Positions 42,264-51,020 of a DNA stretch of 51,227 nucleotides are shown one piece after another. Where the stretch lies: positions 1 through 51,227 of the forward strand of contig JAXLZK010000031.1 of NCBI GenBank assembly GCA_046350935.1, in the 5' to 3' direction. A program made the translations under genes and the position numbers. Within the stretch, counting starts at the first letter, position 1; each line of letters starts with the position of its first letter. The stretch is from Nitrobium sp046350935 (GTDB taxonomy: Bacteria > Nitrospirota > Thermodesulfovibrionia > Thermodesulfovibrionales > Dissulfurispiraceae). The notes under the pieces are model-generated. The model was not told the origin of the DNA. It did not search any database and saw only the letters and a list, made by a program, of their open reading frames with translations.

Positions 42264-43502
42264 TTACGGCTGAAAGAAATCGGGGAGCGTGAAGACGAAC
42301 CGCGCACCGCCTTCTTCGGAATCCTCGACCCTGATGCCGCCGCCGTGGGCGGCCACCACAAGCTTGCAGAAGGCGAGGCCCAGCCCGGTGGTGGCTTTTC
42401 TCTGACGGAGCCCCTCTTCCTGCACCTGGAAGAATTTATCGAACACTTTTTCCTTGAGCGCATCGGGAATGCCAGCGCCCTGGTCGGCGACGGCGACGAC
42501 CGTCTCTCGTTTGCCGGCGTCGTAACGCACCGCTACCGAGATGCGGGAGCCCTCGGGAGAATGCTCGATAGCATTGAGGAGGAGATTGGAAAGGGTCCTT
42601 CCGACAAGATTTTCGTCGAGAAAGCACCGGGGGGGCGCGCCTTCGAGAGCGATTTGGACCCTCTTGCGCGCAGCGGCGTTCCCGAGGGAGGAGATTTCCC
42701 GCTCCGCAAGGCGGCGGATGTCCGTCTCCTCGCGGAAGACCTCTATTTTCGATTCCTCCAGTCTCAGGACGTCCAGTATGTTCATGACCATCCGTTGCAT
42801 CTTGCCCGAGTCCTCAATCGCGATGGAGAGGTACTCGAACTGCTGCGGGGTCAGCGGCTCGCTGTTCAGCATGTCGAGGTTGGCGATGATGGTGCTGAGG
42901 GGGCCTTTCAGGTCGTGAACGATAAAGTGAGTAAGATTCGTTTTCAGCTCGTCGAGCCGCAGCAGGCGCCCGCTCTTCTCTTCCAGCCTTTGGAGCTGCA
43001 GCCTGCAGGTTTCGTGCTCCTGTGCTGCATAGAGGTACGGGCAGAGGCCCCCGACGAGCCGGACGAGCAGCCGCTCCCGTTCCCGGGCGAAGGGCTGCCC
43101 GTCCTCGGGATCCGCGAAATTGACCACGCCCAGCCGCCGGTCGAGATAGCGGAGGGGGACGCTGAGGGAGAATTCGGTGGCATACGAGGAGCGTTCCAGA
43201 GGGGCGCAGTGCGCCCTCCTCTTCTTGTCGGCCCGAAAAGGAGCGTTGTCGGTCAGTGCGCGGGTCGAGGGGGAGACATCGGACAGTTTCCTCTTGCAGC
43301 CGATAATGGCGGGGTTCGTCGCGGCCATGACTTCGAGGGTGCGGTCGTCGTGGTTGACGATCATGAAAGAGCACTTCGCGATCCTGCATTCTTCTGCGAG
43401 GGAGTCCACCATCTTCTGCAGCTTTTCCCGGAAGGGGAGGGCCCCCGGCAGCAGAAGCGCCCCCAGAGCGCCGCTATGTTTCTGACACGGTTCAAAACGC
43501 AC
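42264..43502 (-). CDS. Soluble histidine kinase with N-terminal GAF-like domain
   Basis: The product is 412 residues with no membrane segments. The N-terminal ~170 residues look like a GAF domain (CSFMIVNHDDRTLEVMAATN, then FSLSVPLRYLDRRLGVVNFAD). A coiled linker leads to HisKA with His in LTHFIVHDLKGPLSTIIANLD. The HATPase domain has NLLLNAIEHSPEG, DQGAGIP and TTGLGLAFCKL. Several cysteines occur in the GAF part (CRIAKC, GCKRK, AHCAP), so a redox or metal ligand is possible but unproven. It lies 28 bases after rnj and 15 bases before the REC-TPR gene, so this kinase and regulator pair may be transcribed with rnj. Confidence 0.93.
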   Translation of the reverse strand: MRFEPCQKHSGALGALLLPGALPFREKLQKMVDSLAEECRIAKCSFMIVNHDDRTLEVMAATNPAIIGCKRKLSDVSPSTRALTDNAPFRADKKRRAHCAPLERSSYATEFSLSVPLRYLDRRLGVVNFADPEDGQPFARERERLLVRLVGGLCPYLYAAQEHETCRLQLQRLEEKSGRLLRLDELKTNLTHFIVHDLKGPLSTIIANLDMLNSEPLTPQQFEYLSIAIEDSGKMQRMVMNILDVLRLEESKIEVFREETDIRRLAEREISSLGNAAARKRVQIALEGAPPRCFLDENLVGRTLSNLLLNAIEHSPEGSRISVAVRYDAGKRETVVAVADQGAGIPDALKEKVFDKFFQVQEEGLRQRKATTGLGLAFCKLVVAAHGGGIRVEDSEEGGARFVFTLPDFFQP

Positions 43503-43530
43503 GGTACAGTATACCAGATTCCTCTTCCCC

Positions 43531-45210
43531 TCAGACCTCCATAATCACCGGCATGATCATCGGCCGCCTGTCCATGGTGTTCCTGAGGTATTTCTTGAGA
43601 GTGGACCGGAGCTTCGCCTGGATGAGTGCGGAATCGGCAATCACGTCCTCCTCCAGACCGGAAAGGGTGCTGAACATCAGCTCCCGGACCTCGTTGATGA
43701 CTTCCGGGGAAGCGTCCTCGAAGACGAATCCGCGGGAGATGATCTCCGGACCAGAGATGATCCTTTTGGTGAGCTTCTCGATGCCCACAAGGACGATGAC
43801 GATGCCGTCATGGGCGAGCCTCCTCCTGTCCCTGAGCACGATGTCCTCTACGCTGCCCGCGTCCCGCCCGTCGATAAAGACGCGGCCCGCGCTGACCTTC
43901 CCCCGCTTCCCGATTTCCTCAGCCGTAACCTCGACGACCATCCCGTCCTCGGCGATGACGATATTTTCCCGGGGGATCCCCGACTTCTCGGCCAGCTTCG
44001 CATGGTAGCGCAGGTGCCGGTACTCCCCGTGTATGGGCATGAAAAAGCGGGGCCGTACCAGGTTCATCATCAGCTTGAGCTCCTCCTTGGAGGCGTGCCC
44101 CGACACATGGATTTCCGACACCTTCTCGTAGATCACGTCGGCGCCCCGCCTCATCAGGTGGTTGATGATGCGGCCGATGGAGCGCTCGTTGCCCGGGATG
44201 ATCTTGGCGGAGAGGATGACGGTGTCTCCCTCCTTCACCCGTATCTGCTTGTGCTCGTCGGTGGCGATCCGAGACAGGACGCTCATGGGCTCCCCCTGGC
44301 TCCCCGTGGTGATGATCACCACCTCCCCGTCCTCCATGTCCCTGAGCTCCTCCAGCCGCACCCAGGTGCCCTCCGGCATCTTCAGGTACCCGAGGTCGAG
44401 GGCGATCTGGGCGTTGGAGACCATGCTCTTGCCGCACATGATGACCCGCCTGCCGTTCTGCACCGCGACGTCGATGGCCTGCTGGATGCGGTGGATATTG
44501 GAGGCGAAGGTGGCGATGATGATCCGTCCCTTCGTCTTCGCGAAGATGTCCTCGAAGGCCCGCCTCACTTCCTTTTCCGAAAAGGTGAAGCCCCCCTTCT
44601 CCGCGTTGGTGCTGTCGGAAAGCAGGAGAAGCGTCCCTTTCTCCCCGTATTCCGAAAACTTGTGGAAGTCCATCAGTTCCCCATCCACCGGGGTGGGGTC
44701 GAGCTTGAAATCGCCGGTATGGATGACGTTCCCGAGGGGGGTCCGTATGCCCAGGCCTACCCCGTCCACGATGCTGTGGGTCACCCTGATGAACTCGACG
44801 GCAAAGCATCCGAGGGTGACGACGTCCCTCGGCTTCACCGCAATCAGGGGGATGTCCTCTATCTCGTACTCATCCAGCTTCTGCTTTACGAAGGCCAGGG
44901 TCAGCGGGGTGCCGTAGACGGGGACCTTCAGCTCCCGGAGAAGAAATGGCAGGGCGCCGGTGTGGTCCTCGTGGCCGTGGGTAAGGAGCACTCCCCTCAC
45001 CTTCTCCCTGTTTTCGAGGATGTAGGTGAAGTCGGGAATGACGAAGTCCACTCCCAGCATATCCTCTTCGGGGAACATAAGCCCCGCATCGACGATAATC
45101 AGGTCGTCTCCGAACTGGAAGAGGGTCATGTTGAGGCCGATCTCTTCGAGGCCGCCGAGGGCGATTACCTGAAGGGAATTGCTGCTTAGTGCGGGTGTTT
45201 CATTGTCCAT
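43531..45210 (-). CDS. rnj: Ribonuclease J
   Basis: RNase J is a metallo-beta-lactamase/beta-CASP ribonuclease with 5'-3' exonuclease and endonuclease activity in mRNA decay and rRNA maturation. The product is 559 residues, the standard length. Zinc motif HGHEDH (GVLLTHGHEDHTGALPF) lies near residues 78-83, followed by HTGDFKLD, the beta-CASP segment SDSTNAEKGGFT, TFASNIHRIQQ, TTGSQGEPMSVL, SGHASKEELK and PIHGEYRHL. The C-terminal domain includes RGFVFEDASPEVINEVRE. A poor Shine-Dalgarno region precedes the ATG. It lies 74 bases after the HD-GYP gene and immediately before the GAF kinase. Confidence 0.97.
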   Translation of the reverse strand: MDNETPALSSNSLQVIALGGLEEIGLNMTLFQFGDDLIIVDAGLMFPEEDMLGVDFVIPDFTYILENREKVRGVLLTHGHEDHTGALPFLLRELKVPVYGTPLTLAFVKQKLDEYEIEDIPLIAVKPRDVVTLGCFAVEFIRVTHSIVDGVGLGIRTPLGNVIHTGDFKLDPTPVDGELMDFHKFSEYGEKGTLLLLSDSTNAEKGGFTFSEKEVRRAFEDIFAKTKGRIIIATFASNIHRIQQAIDVAVQNGRRVIMCGKSMVSNAQIALDLGYLKMPEGTWVRLEELRDMEDGEVVIITTGSQGEPMSVLSRIATDEHKQIRVKEGDTVILSAKIIPGNERSIGRIINHLMRRGADVIYEKVSEIHVSGHASKEELKLMMNLVRPRFFMPIHGEYRHLRYHAKLAEKSGIPRENIVIAEDGMVVEVTAEEIGKRGKVSAGRVFIDGRDAGSVEDIVLRDRRRLAHDGIVIVLVGIEKLTKRIISGPEIISRGFVFEDASPEVINEVRELMFSTLSGLEEDVIADSALIQAKLRSTLKKYLRNTMDRRPMIMPVIMEV

Positions 45211-45284
45211 GGATGATTCCTTCTCGTGCAGGGCAGGGCCTCAGGGCTTTCGGATACGGGCGGCGCGGGCAGGTCGGTATCGGC

Positions 45285-46403
45285 CTACCTCCACCTTTCG
45301 ATGGACTGCTCGATACTGATGTCCCCGTCAATGATCTGCATGATGATCGGCTTCATTGCGGGCCCGTCGGTCTTTATCTGTTTTATATCCACGATTTTAT
45401 CCTGAACGGCGAAAAAGGCGTCCACCACGTCGGGGTCGAACTGCTTACCGCGCTGCTCTTTCACATACTCCAGCGCTTTCTCGATTGGCCAGGCAGCCTT
45501 GTACACCCTGTCCGATGTCAGCGCGTCGAAAACGTCGGCAACGGAAACGATCCGCCCCGACAGGGGGATATCGTGCCCTTTCAGGTGCAGGGGATATCCG
45601 TTGCCGTCCCACCTCTCGTGATGGGTAAGGGCGATCTCCCGGGCGAGTTCGAGAAGGGGGAGGCTCGTGCCCCCGAGGATTTTCCCGCCGATGACCGTGT
45701 GGAGCTTGATGATCTTGAACTCGTCGTCGGTCAGCTTTCCCGGCTTCAGGAGCACGCCGTCGGGGATGCCGATCTTGCCTACGTCGTGCATGGGAGAGGC
45801 ATACCGCATCATCATGCACTGCTGCTTGTTCAGCTCCAGTTCGTCCGTAATGAGGTTCACGTAGTCGGAAATCCGTTCGATGTGCCTCCCGGTCTCGTCG
45901 TCCCTGAATTCCGAAGCCTTTCCCAACCTGATGATCACCTCCATCTGGGTCTGTTCGAGCATCTGGAGCTTTTCGAGGAGGTTCGACTCCATGACGTCGA
46001 GGGAGGTGTTCAGGAACTCGTCGCGCTCCTTCAGCTTGAGCATGTTGCCGACCCGCGCCTTGAGCTCCTCCACGAAGAAGGGCTTCGTCACATAATCGTC
46101 GGCGCCCATGGAGAGCGCCCGCACAATGCTCTGCTTGTCGGAAAGTGCGGAGAGGACGATAATAGGGAAGTAGTCCCTCTCCCGCATGGGCTTCAGCCTT
46201 TCGAGGACGTCGAACCCGTCCATGACGGGCATCATGAGGTCGAGGATCAGAAGGTCGGGAAGTCCGTTCGTCTCTATGGAATCCAGGAGCTCCTTCCCAT
46301 GCTCCGCCTTTCTGATGATCAGGTCCGGCTCGTTCCTGAAAACAGACTCTACCAGCTCTATATTGATCGAAACGTCGTCCGCCACATACACCGTTCTGGT
46401 CAT
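45285..46403 (-). CDS. REC-HD-GYP response regulator (c-di-GMP phosphodiesterase)
   Basis: The product is 372 residues. The receiver (1-125) has VADDVSIN, phospho-acceptor Asp in ILDLMMPVMDG, and Lys in VTKPFFVEEL. A helical linker (about 125-155) is followed by the HD-GYP domain: GRHIERISDYV; HDVGKIGIPD (metal-binding HD); HHERWDGNGYP (GYP); and SVADVFDALTSDRVYK. All key residues for hydrolysis of c-di-GMP to GMP are present. It is co-oriented with copA, 40 bases after the copA stop, so the two may share a transcript. Confidence 0.95.
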   Translation of the reverse strand: MTRTVYVADDVSINIELVESVFRNEPDLIIRKAEHGKELLDSIETNGLPDLLILDLMMPVMDGFDVLERLKPMRERDYFPIIVLSALSDKQSIVRALSMGADDYVTKPFFVEELKARVGNMLKLKERDEFLNTSLDVMESNLLEKLQMLEQTQMEVIIRLGKASEFRDDETGRHIERISDYVNLITDELELNKQQCMMMRYASPMHDVGKIGIPDGVLLKPGKLTDDEFKIIKLHTVIGGKILGGTSLPLLELAREIALTHHERWDGNGYPLHLKGHDIPLSGRIVSVADVFDALTSDRVYKAAWPIEKALEYVKEQRGKQFDPDVVDAFFAVQDKIVDIKQIKTDGPAMKPIIMQIIDGDISIEQSIERWR

Positions 46404-46443
46404 CGTCTCCTCCGCGGATCAGTCCCTGTTTTCAGCTCCACGT

Positions 46444-48969
46444 TTATAACCTCTTCCCCCTGAGACGCAAAGAGTTGCTGACCACCGACACCGAGCTGAA
46501 AGCCATGGCGGCGGAAGCGATCATCGGGTTGAGCAGCGGCCCCCCGAAAAGGTACAGGAGCCCCGCCGCGACCGGGATGCCGACGATATTATAGAAGAAC
46601 GCCCAGAAAAGATTCTGTTTGATCGTCCTGATGGTCAGTTTGCTCAATTTGATGGCGTCCACCACGCTTTTCAGGTGTCCTTTGATCAAGGTGATGTCGG
46701 AGGCCTCGATGGCGATGTCCGTGCCGGTGCCGATCGCGATCCCCACATCGGCTTCGGCAAGGGCCGGGGCGTCGTTGATGCCGTCCCCCACCATGGCGGT
46801 TATCTTCCCTTCCGCCTTGATCCTCTTCACCACTTCGATCTTCTTATCAGGCAGGACTTCGGCGAAGAAAGACGAGATGCCCACTTCCTTCGCTATCGCC
46901 TCCGCCGTATTCCGGTGATCTCCGGTAAGCATTATAACATCAATGCCCAGCGAATGTAACTCTCCGACCGCCTCCGCGGAATCCGCCTTCAGGATGTCGG
47001 CGATGGAGAAAACCGCCCTGATCCGTCTGTCGAGCGAGACAAAGACGGGGGTCTGCGCCGCGGACGAGATCCGTTCGGCCAGGGACCGCACCGGAGAGGT
47101 GTCGATCCCCTCACGGGCAAGCAGCCCCTCGTTCCCGATGAACACCTCGAAGCGCGCACCGGGCTGAGGGGGGCCGGCAGGGGAGCCGCTTCCCTGACCC
47201 GTGTCCTCCACCGTCGCACGGATCCCGCCGCCCGGCACCGCGGCAAAACCCGCGGGGTCGGAGAGGGGAAGGCGGTGCTCCCGCGCCTTCCTGACAATCG
47301 CCTGTCCAAGGGGATGCTCGGAGAGTTTCTCGGCTGAAGCGGCAATCTGCAGAATCCGCAGCGCTTCACCGGAAGGGGAGGCGGCGCCGCCTCCCGCGCC
47401 CCGCGGCCCTCCGGGCAGCGCGCGCCCCTCTTCCAGCAGGAGGATGTCCACCACCTCGGGCTCCCCTTTGGTAATGGTGCCCGTCTTGTCGAGGACGACC
47501 GCCTGCACTTTATGGGAGAGCTCCAGCGCCGCCGCATCCCGTATCAGGATGCCGTTCTCCGCGCCCTTGCCCGTCCCCACCATGATGGCGGTGGGGGTGG
47601 CGAGCCCGAGGGAGCACGGGCAGGCGATGATAAGGACCGCGATAAAGTTCATGAGGGCGAGGGTAAAGGACGGTTTCGGTCCCAGAAAATACCAGGCGAG
47701 GAACGTAGCCGCGGCGATCCCGATGACCACCGGCACGAATACCGACGCGATCCGGTCGGCGAGCCTCTGTATGGGGGCTTTGCTCCCCTGCGCCTCCTCC
47801 ACGAGCCGGATGATCTGCGCCAGGGCCGTCTCCCTGCCGATCTTCACCGCCCGGAGCCTGAATCCGCCCGTCTTGTTCACCGTGCCGCTGTAGACGGTGT
47901 CGCCCACAGACTTCTCCACCGGCAGGCTCTCGCCGGTGAGCATGGATTCGTCCACGGTGGACGCTCCCTCCACCACCTCTCCGTCCACCGGGATCCTGCC
48001 TCCCGGCCTGATAGAGACGATATCTCCCGCAACCACCTCGTCGATGGGCACCTCGCGCTCCACCCCGTCCCGCAGCACGGTGGCGGTCTTCGCCTGGAGC
48101 CCCATGAGCTTCCGTATCGCTTCGGACGTTTTTCCCTTTGCCCTGGCCTCGAGGAGCCTGCCGAGCAAAATAAGCGTGATGATCGTCGCAGAGGTGTCGA
48201 AATAGAGATGGGGCATGAACCCCCCGCCGGTGAACAGGTGCGGCAGGAAGATCGCCGCCGCGCTGTAGAAATAGGAGGAGTTCGTCCCCACGCTGATCAG
48301 GGTGTTCATGTTGGTCGCCCCGTGCCGCAGCGCGGAAAACGCGGCGGTATGGAACCGCATCCCGGCCCAGAACTGCACCGGAGTGGTAAGAAGAAAAAGC
48401 AGATACCCGTCGGAGAGCAGGGGAATGTGCAGCATGCTCCCGATGATCACCGGGACGGTCAGCACCGCGCTGAAGAGAAACCGCTTTCGCAGTGCAGTGT
48501 ACTCCTTTTCCCGGCGCTCCTGCTCCCGGTCCACGAACTCCCCGGTCACGAGCTCGGCGGAGTACCCGGCCCCGGCGATCGCTTTCTTGAAGTCCTCGAA
48601 ACCCGCAATGGTGGAGACATACTCCACCGACGCCTTCTCGGCAGCGAGATTTACGGTAACGGCAAGGACTCCGTAGATATCCTTCAGCGCCCTCTCCACC
48701 GCTCCGACGCAGGCGGCGCAGGTCATGCCCCGGACCGCGAAGTCCATGCGGGCAACGGCGACCCCGTACCCCTCTTCCTTGATGGCATTGATAAGGGTCG
48801 TCAGGGGGACGGGGGTATCCGGATCAGAGAACTCGACAGAGGCCCTTTCGGCGGGAAAGTTGACCGAGGCGTTTTTTACTCCCTCCACACGGGGAAGCGC
48901 CTTCTCGACGGCAGCGGAACAGGCGGCACAGGTCATACCGGTGACAGGGATATCGATTTTCTGCCTCAT
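46444..48969 (-). CDS. copA: Cu+-exporting P1B-type ATPase
   Basis: The product is 841 residues. Two N-terminal heavy-metal-associated domains carry GMTCAACSAAV and GMTCAACVGAV. Eight membrane segments are expected; the translocation motif is CPC in IACPCSLGLATP. The actuator motif is TGESLP, phosphorylation DKTGT, nucleotide-binding SEHPLGQAI, and hinge VGDGINDAPAL. The last two helices carry YN (FFYNIVGIPVAAG) and MAFSSVSVVSNSLRLRG, the Cu+-type (IB-1) pattern. The N-domain contains a Gly/Ser-rich insertion (GGPRGAGGGAASPSG). An intrinsic terminator stem with a U-run lies 36 bases before the ATG on the same strand, suggesting control by attenuation or the end of an upstream small transcript. 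Confidence 0.97.
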   Translation of the reverse strand: MRQKIDIPVTGMTCAACSAAVEKALPRVEGVKNASVNFPAERASVEFSDPDTPVPLTTLINAIKEEGYGVAVARMDFAVRGMTCAACVGAVERALKDIYGVLAVTVNLAAEKASVEYVSTIAGFEDFKKAIAGAGYSAELVTGEFVDREQERREKEYTALRKRFLFSAVLTVPVIIGSMLHIPLLSDGYLLFLLTTPVQFWAGMRFHTAAFSALRHGATNMNTLISVGTNSSYFYSAAAIFLPHLFTGGGFMPHLYFDTSATIITLILLGRLLEARAKGKTSEAIRKLMGLQAKTATVLRDGVEREVPIDEVVAGDIVSIRPGGRIPVDGEVVEGASTVDESMLTGESLPVEKSVGDTVYSGTVNKTGGFRLRAVKIGRETALAQIIRLVEEAQGSKAPIQRLADRIASVFVPVVIGIAAATFLAWYFLGPKPSFTLALMNFIAVLIIACPCSLGLATPTAIMVGTGKGAENGILIRDAAALELSHKVQAVVLDKTGTITKGEPEVVDILLLEEGRALPGGPRGAGGGAASPSGEALRILQIAASAEKLSEHPLGQAIVRKAREHRLPLSDPAGFAAVPGGGIRATVEDTGQGSGSPAGPPQPGARFEVFIGNEGLLAREGIDTSPVRSLAERISSAAQTPVFVSLDRRIRAVFSIADILKADSAEAVGELHSLGIDVIMLTGDHRNTAEAIAKEVGISSFFAEVLPDKKIEVVKRIKAEGKITAMVGDGINDAPALAEADVGIAIGTGTDIAIEASDITLIKGHLKSVVDAIKLSKLTIRTIKQNLFWAFFYNIVGIPVAAGLLYLFGGPLLNPMIASAAMAFSSVSVVSNSLRLRGKRL

Positions 48970-49004
48970 GACCCCTTATTGTAAAAGATGAGGGCAGGAA
49001 AAGT

Positions 49005-49030
49005 AAAAAAACCGCCTACTCTATAGGCGG
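49005..49030 (-). terminator. Intrinsic terminator immediately upstream of copA
   Basis: On the minus strand CCGCCTA-TAGAG-TAGGCGG is followed by seven T residues (49005-49011). The end of the run is 36 bases before the copA ATG. No minus-strand gene lies upstream (the next gene is the divergent permease), so this either ends a small leader RNA, attenuates copA, or stops antisense transcription. Confidence 0.6.
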
Positions 49031-49085
49031 GGCCCCCGGGCCTGCTGCCGCGACCCTTCAGGGACACTTCCGGAAACCGGCGTTG

Positions 49086-49094
49086 TGCTATACT
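49086..49094 (+). promoter_or_regulatory. Candidate extended -10 promoter for the TauE/SafE gene
   Basis: TGCTATACT (TG at 49086-49087, hexamer TATACT at 49089-49094) forms an extended -10. If it is used, the ATG at 49100 would be at or before the transcript start, which would favour a downstream translation start such as GTG 49160. Confidence 0.35.
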
Positions 49095-49099
49095 ATCGC

Positions 49100-50101
49100 A
49101 TGTTCTCCCGCGTCTCTTCTCTCCTTGATTTTCTTGTGTTTTTCTTCCCTGTTTCCGGGGTGAAGACCTTTGTGCTGCTTCCTCCCCTCGTCGCCGGGAT
49201 CATCTCCTTTTTTACCTCCATGGGGGGTATATCGGGCGCTTTTCTCCTCCTCCCTTTCCAGATGAGCGTCCTCGGCTATACAAGCCCCTCGGTGAGCGGC
49301 ACGAACCATGTTTTCAATGCCGTCGCGATACCGGGCGGGGTGTACCGGTATATACGAGAGGGGCGCATGGTATGGCCGCTGACAGGGCTGATCGTCGCAG
49401 GGACCCTGCCCGGCGTGCTCCTCGGATACTATCTCCGCGTCACCTTTCTGCCCGATCCGGGAGCTTTCACGCTCTTTGCGGGATGCGTGCTCTGCGTCGT
49501 CGGCATCCGCCTCCTGCAGGAGGGGAGGGGAAAGGCACACCCGAAATCCGCATCGGTAAAGGCTTTGGAGGAGAAGCTCAGGGCGCATGCCGATGGGGCG
49601 GGAAAACGGCAGGGCTCGCGCAGGACAGCGGGGCTGCCCCCCGAAGCGGCGGTCAGGACCCTCTCCCTCTCGCTGCGCCGGATCGAATACGAGTTCTGCG
49701 GCGAGAGGTTCCATTTCAGCACAGCGGGGATGCTCCTCCTCTCCCTTGTCGTCGGCATCATCGGAGGCGCCTACGGCATCGGGGGCGGTGCCATCATAGC
49801 CCCCTTCTGCATCACCGTCTTCCACCTCCCGGTCTACACCATCGCCGGAGCGACCCTCATGGGGACCTTTATCACCTCTCTCGCCGGGGCGCTCTTCTTC
49901 ACGTTCATGCCCCCGGTCAGCGGCGCTCCCGCCGCTCCCGACTGGGCTTTGGGTCTCCTCTTCGGGCTGGGAGGCCTTGCGGGCGTTTACCTGGGCGCTC
50001 GTTGTCAGAAATATGTCCCTCAGAGGCTCCTCAAACTGCTCCTCGGGGTCGTCATCGTCCTCCTGGCAGGCACGTACCTCGTCCGCCCCTTTTTGCCCTA
50101 G
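49100..50101 (+). CDS. TauE/SafE family permease (sulfite/sulfonate exporter type)
   Basis: From ATG 49100 the product is 333 residues; alternatives are GTG 49085 and GTG 49160, the last giving the usual family start just before LLPPLVAGIISFFTSMGGISGAFLLLP. TauE signature features are the SMGGISGAF and GYTSPSVSGTN segments in the N-terminal half and a repeat, GGAYGIGGGAIIAPF and GATLMGTFITSLAGA, in the C-terminal half, each half with about four helices. A cytoplasmic loop of about 65 residues rich in charged residues separates the halves. Family members export sulfite, sulfoacetate or related organosulfur compounds. In a sulfate reducer, sulfite is a natural candidate; this is inference. It is divergent from copA. 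Confidence 0.9.
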   Translation: MFSRVSSLLDFLVFFFPVSGVKTFVLLPPLVAGIISFFTSMGGISGAFLLLPFQMSVLGYTSPSVSGTNHVFNAVAIPGGVYRYIREGRMVWPLTGLIVAGTLPGVLLGYYLRVTFLPDPGAFTLFAGCVLCVVGIRLLQEGRGKAHPKSASVKALEEKLRAHADGAGKRQGSRRTAGLPPEAAVRTLSLSLRRIEYEFCGERFHFSTAGMLLLSLVVGIIGGAYGIGGGAIIAPFCITVFHLPVYTIAGATLMGTFITSLAGALFFTFMPPVSGAPAAPDWALGLLFGLGGLAGVYLGARCQKYVPQRLLKLLLGVVIVLLAGTYLVRPFLP

Positions 50102-50188
50102 GCCTCGCACGCACCGGGTGAGGGCGGAGAGGACCGCGTTTTTCGGGCGGCGCCGTCTCCGTCCTTCCCCGAAGCCCCGGAACGCTGC

Positions 50189-50545
50189 TCACTCTCTTTC
50201 GTGAGGGAGCAGCGCGAGGAGATCGTCGGGAGAGAAAGGCTTGACGAGGACAGCGTCGGCCCCCGCTTCGAGGAAGGCGGTCCTGTTCACGCCGGTGCTG
50301 ATGCCGATTGCGAGTGCCTGCGGACAGAGGGTCCGCACTTTCCGTATCACCTCCGCCCCGTTCATTCCGGGCAGCGAATAGTCGGAGATGACGACGTCGA
50401 AGCATGTCTTCTCCGCAAGAGCGGCGGCGTTGTTCCCATCGCCTGCGCAGAGGGCTTCGAAATCGTTCAGCAGCAGGACCAGTCTGAGCATGTCCCTGAT
50501 CCCCGGTTCGGGATCGATGATGAGGACCTTCCTTTTTTTCGCCAT
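50189..50545 (-). CDS. Single-domain response regulator (CheY-like receiver)
   Basis: The product is 118 residues, a receiver alone. The N-terminal acidic site is unusual: IIDPEPGIRD, with a single Asp followed by Pro-Glu-Pro. The phospho-acceptor Asp is in VISDYSLPGMNG, and the conserved Lys is in VLVKPFSPDD; ISTG supplies the Thr/Ser switch. CGGGAGG is well placed before the ATG. It has no adjacent kinase. It is divergent from the XRE regulator gene, and the two share a 115-base gap with a GTTGT dyad. Confidence 0.9.
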   Translation of the reverse strand: MAKKRKVLIIDPEPGIRDMLRLVLLLNDFEALCAGDGNNAAALAEKTCFDVVISDYSLPGMNGAEVIRKVRTLCPQALAIGISTGVNRTAFLEAGADAVLVKPFSPDDLLALLPHERE

Positions 50546-50579
50546 GGCATGTTCCTCCCGAAAATAAATAATTAATAAT

Positions 50580-50594
50580 ACAACTATTGGTTGT
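50580..50594. promoter_or_regulatory. Dyad between the receiver and XRE genes
   Basis: ACAAC-TATTG-GTTGT is a perfect 5-bp inverted repeat (50580-50594) in AT-rich sequence, 35 bases upstream of the receiver ATG and 66 bases upstream of the XRE ATG. It is a plausible operator for the XRE protein; the short arms make this tentative. Confidence 0.35.
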
Positions 50595-50660
50595 GTTAGT
50601 CAAGCAATGCAACTGTCAGTTTATAGATTTTCGGGGCGGCGTCCGTTTAAAGTGTCTGGA

Positions 50661-51020
50661 ATGAAGCAGGCAGGCAGGAAAATTGAGCAGCTCATCCGCG
50701 AAATCAGGAAAGCGAAGGGTCTCTCCCAGATGCAGTTGGCGGAGAGAATCGGCATAACCTATCAACAGATACAGAAATACGAACGGGGCGTGAGCTCACT
50801 GAGCGTCCGGCGCCTGCAGCAGATAGCGGACGCCCTCGGAGTCCCTCTCTCCCTCTTTTTCCCGGCGGAAAGGGATAGGGTAGCCGAGCAGGTCCCCTGC
50901 TACGGCGAACTGACTGATGAGGAGCAGGCCCTCCTCTCGTCATTCAGGAGCATTGGGGACCGGGAAATACGGAAAGCGGTCCTTTCCCTCCTTCAAGCCC
51001 TGCATGCATTGTCCGGCTGA
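50661..51020 (+). CDS. XRE-family helix-turn-helix regulator
   Basis: The product is 119 residues from ATG 50661 (MKQAGRKIEQLIREIRKAKG); an upstream in-frame start at 50607 would add 18 residues without homology. The HTH_3 domain spans about 7-65: IRKAKGLSQMQLAERIGITYQQIQKYERGVSSLSVRRL, given here as the core from KGLSQMQLAERIG to QKYERG, followed by LQQIADALGVPLSLFFP. The short C-terminal helical part (LTDEEQALLSSFRSIGDREIR) probably serves dimerisation. The arrangement resembles small phage-like or developmental repressors (SinR type). It is divergent from the single-domain receiver. The last 207 bases of the window after it contain nothing I can identify. Confidence 0.9.
   Translation: MKQAGRKIEQLIREIRKAKGLSQMQLAERIGITYQQIQKYERGVSSLSVRRLQQIADALGVPLSLFFPAERDRVAEQVPCYGELTDEEQALLSSFRSIGDREIRKAVLSLLQALHALSG

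Noticed and set aside
41007..43544. 845-codon open frame opposite the REC-TPR and GAF-kinase genes
   Set aside because: It spans two well-defined minus-strand genes and their gap, and is explained by GC-rich codon bias.
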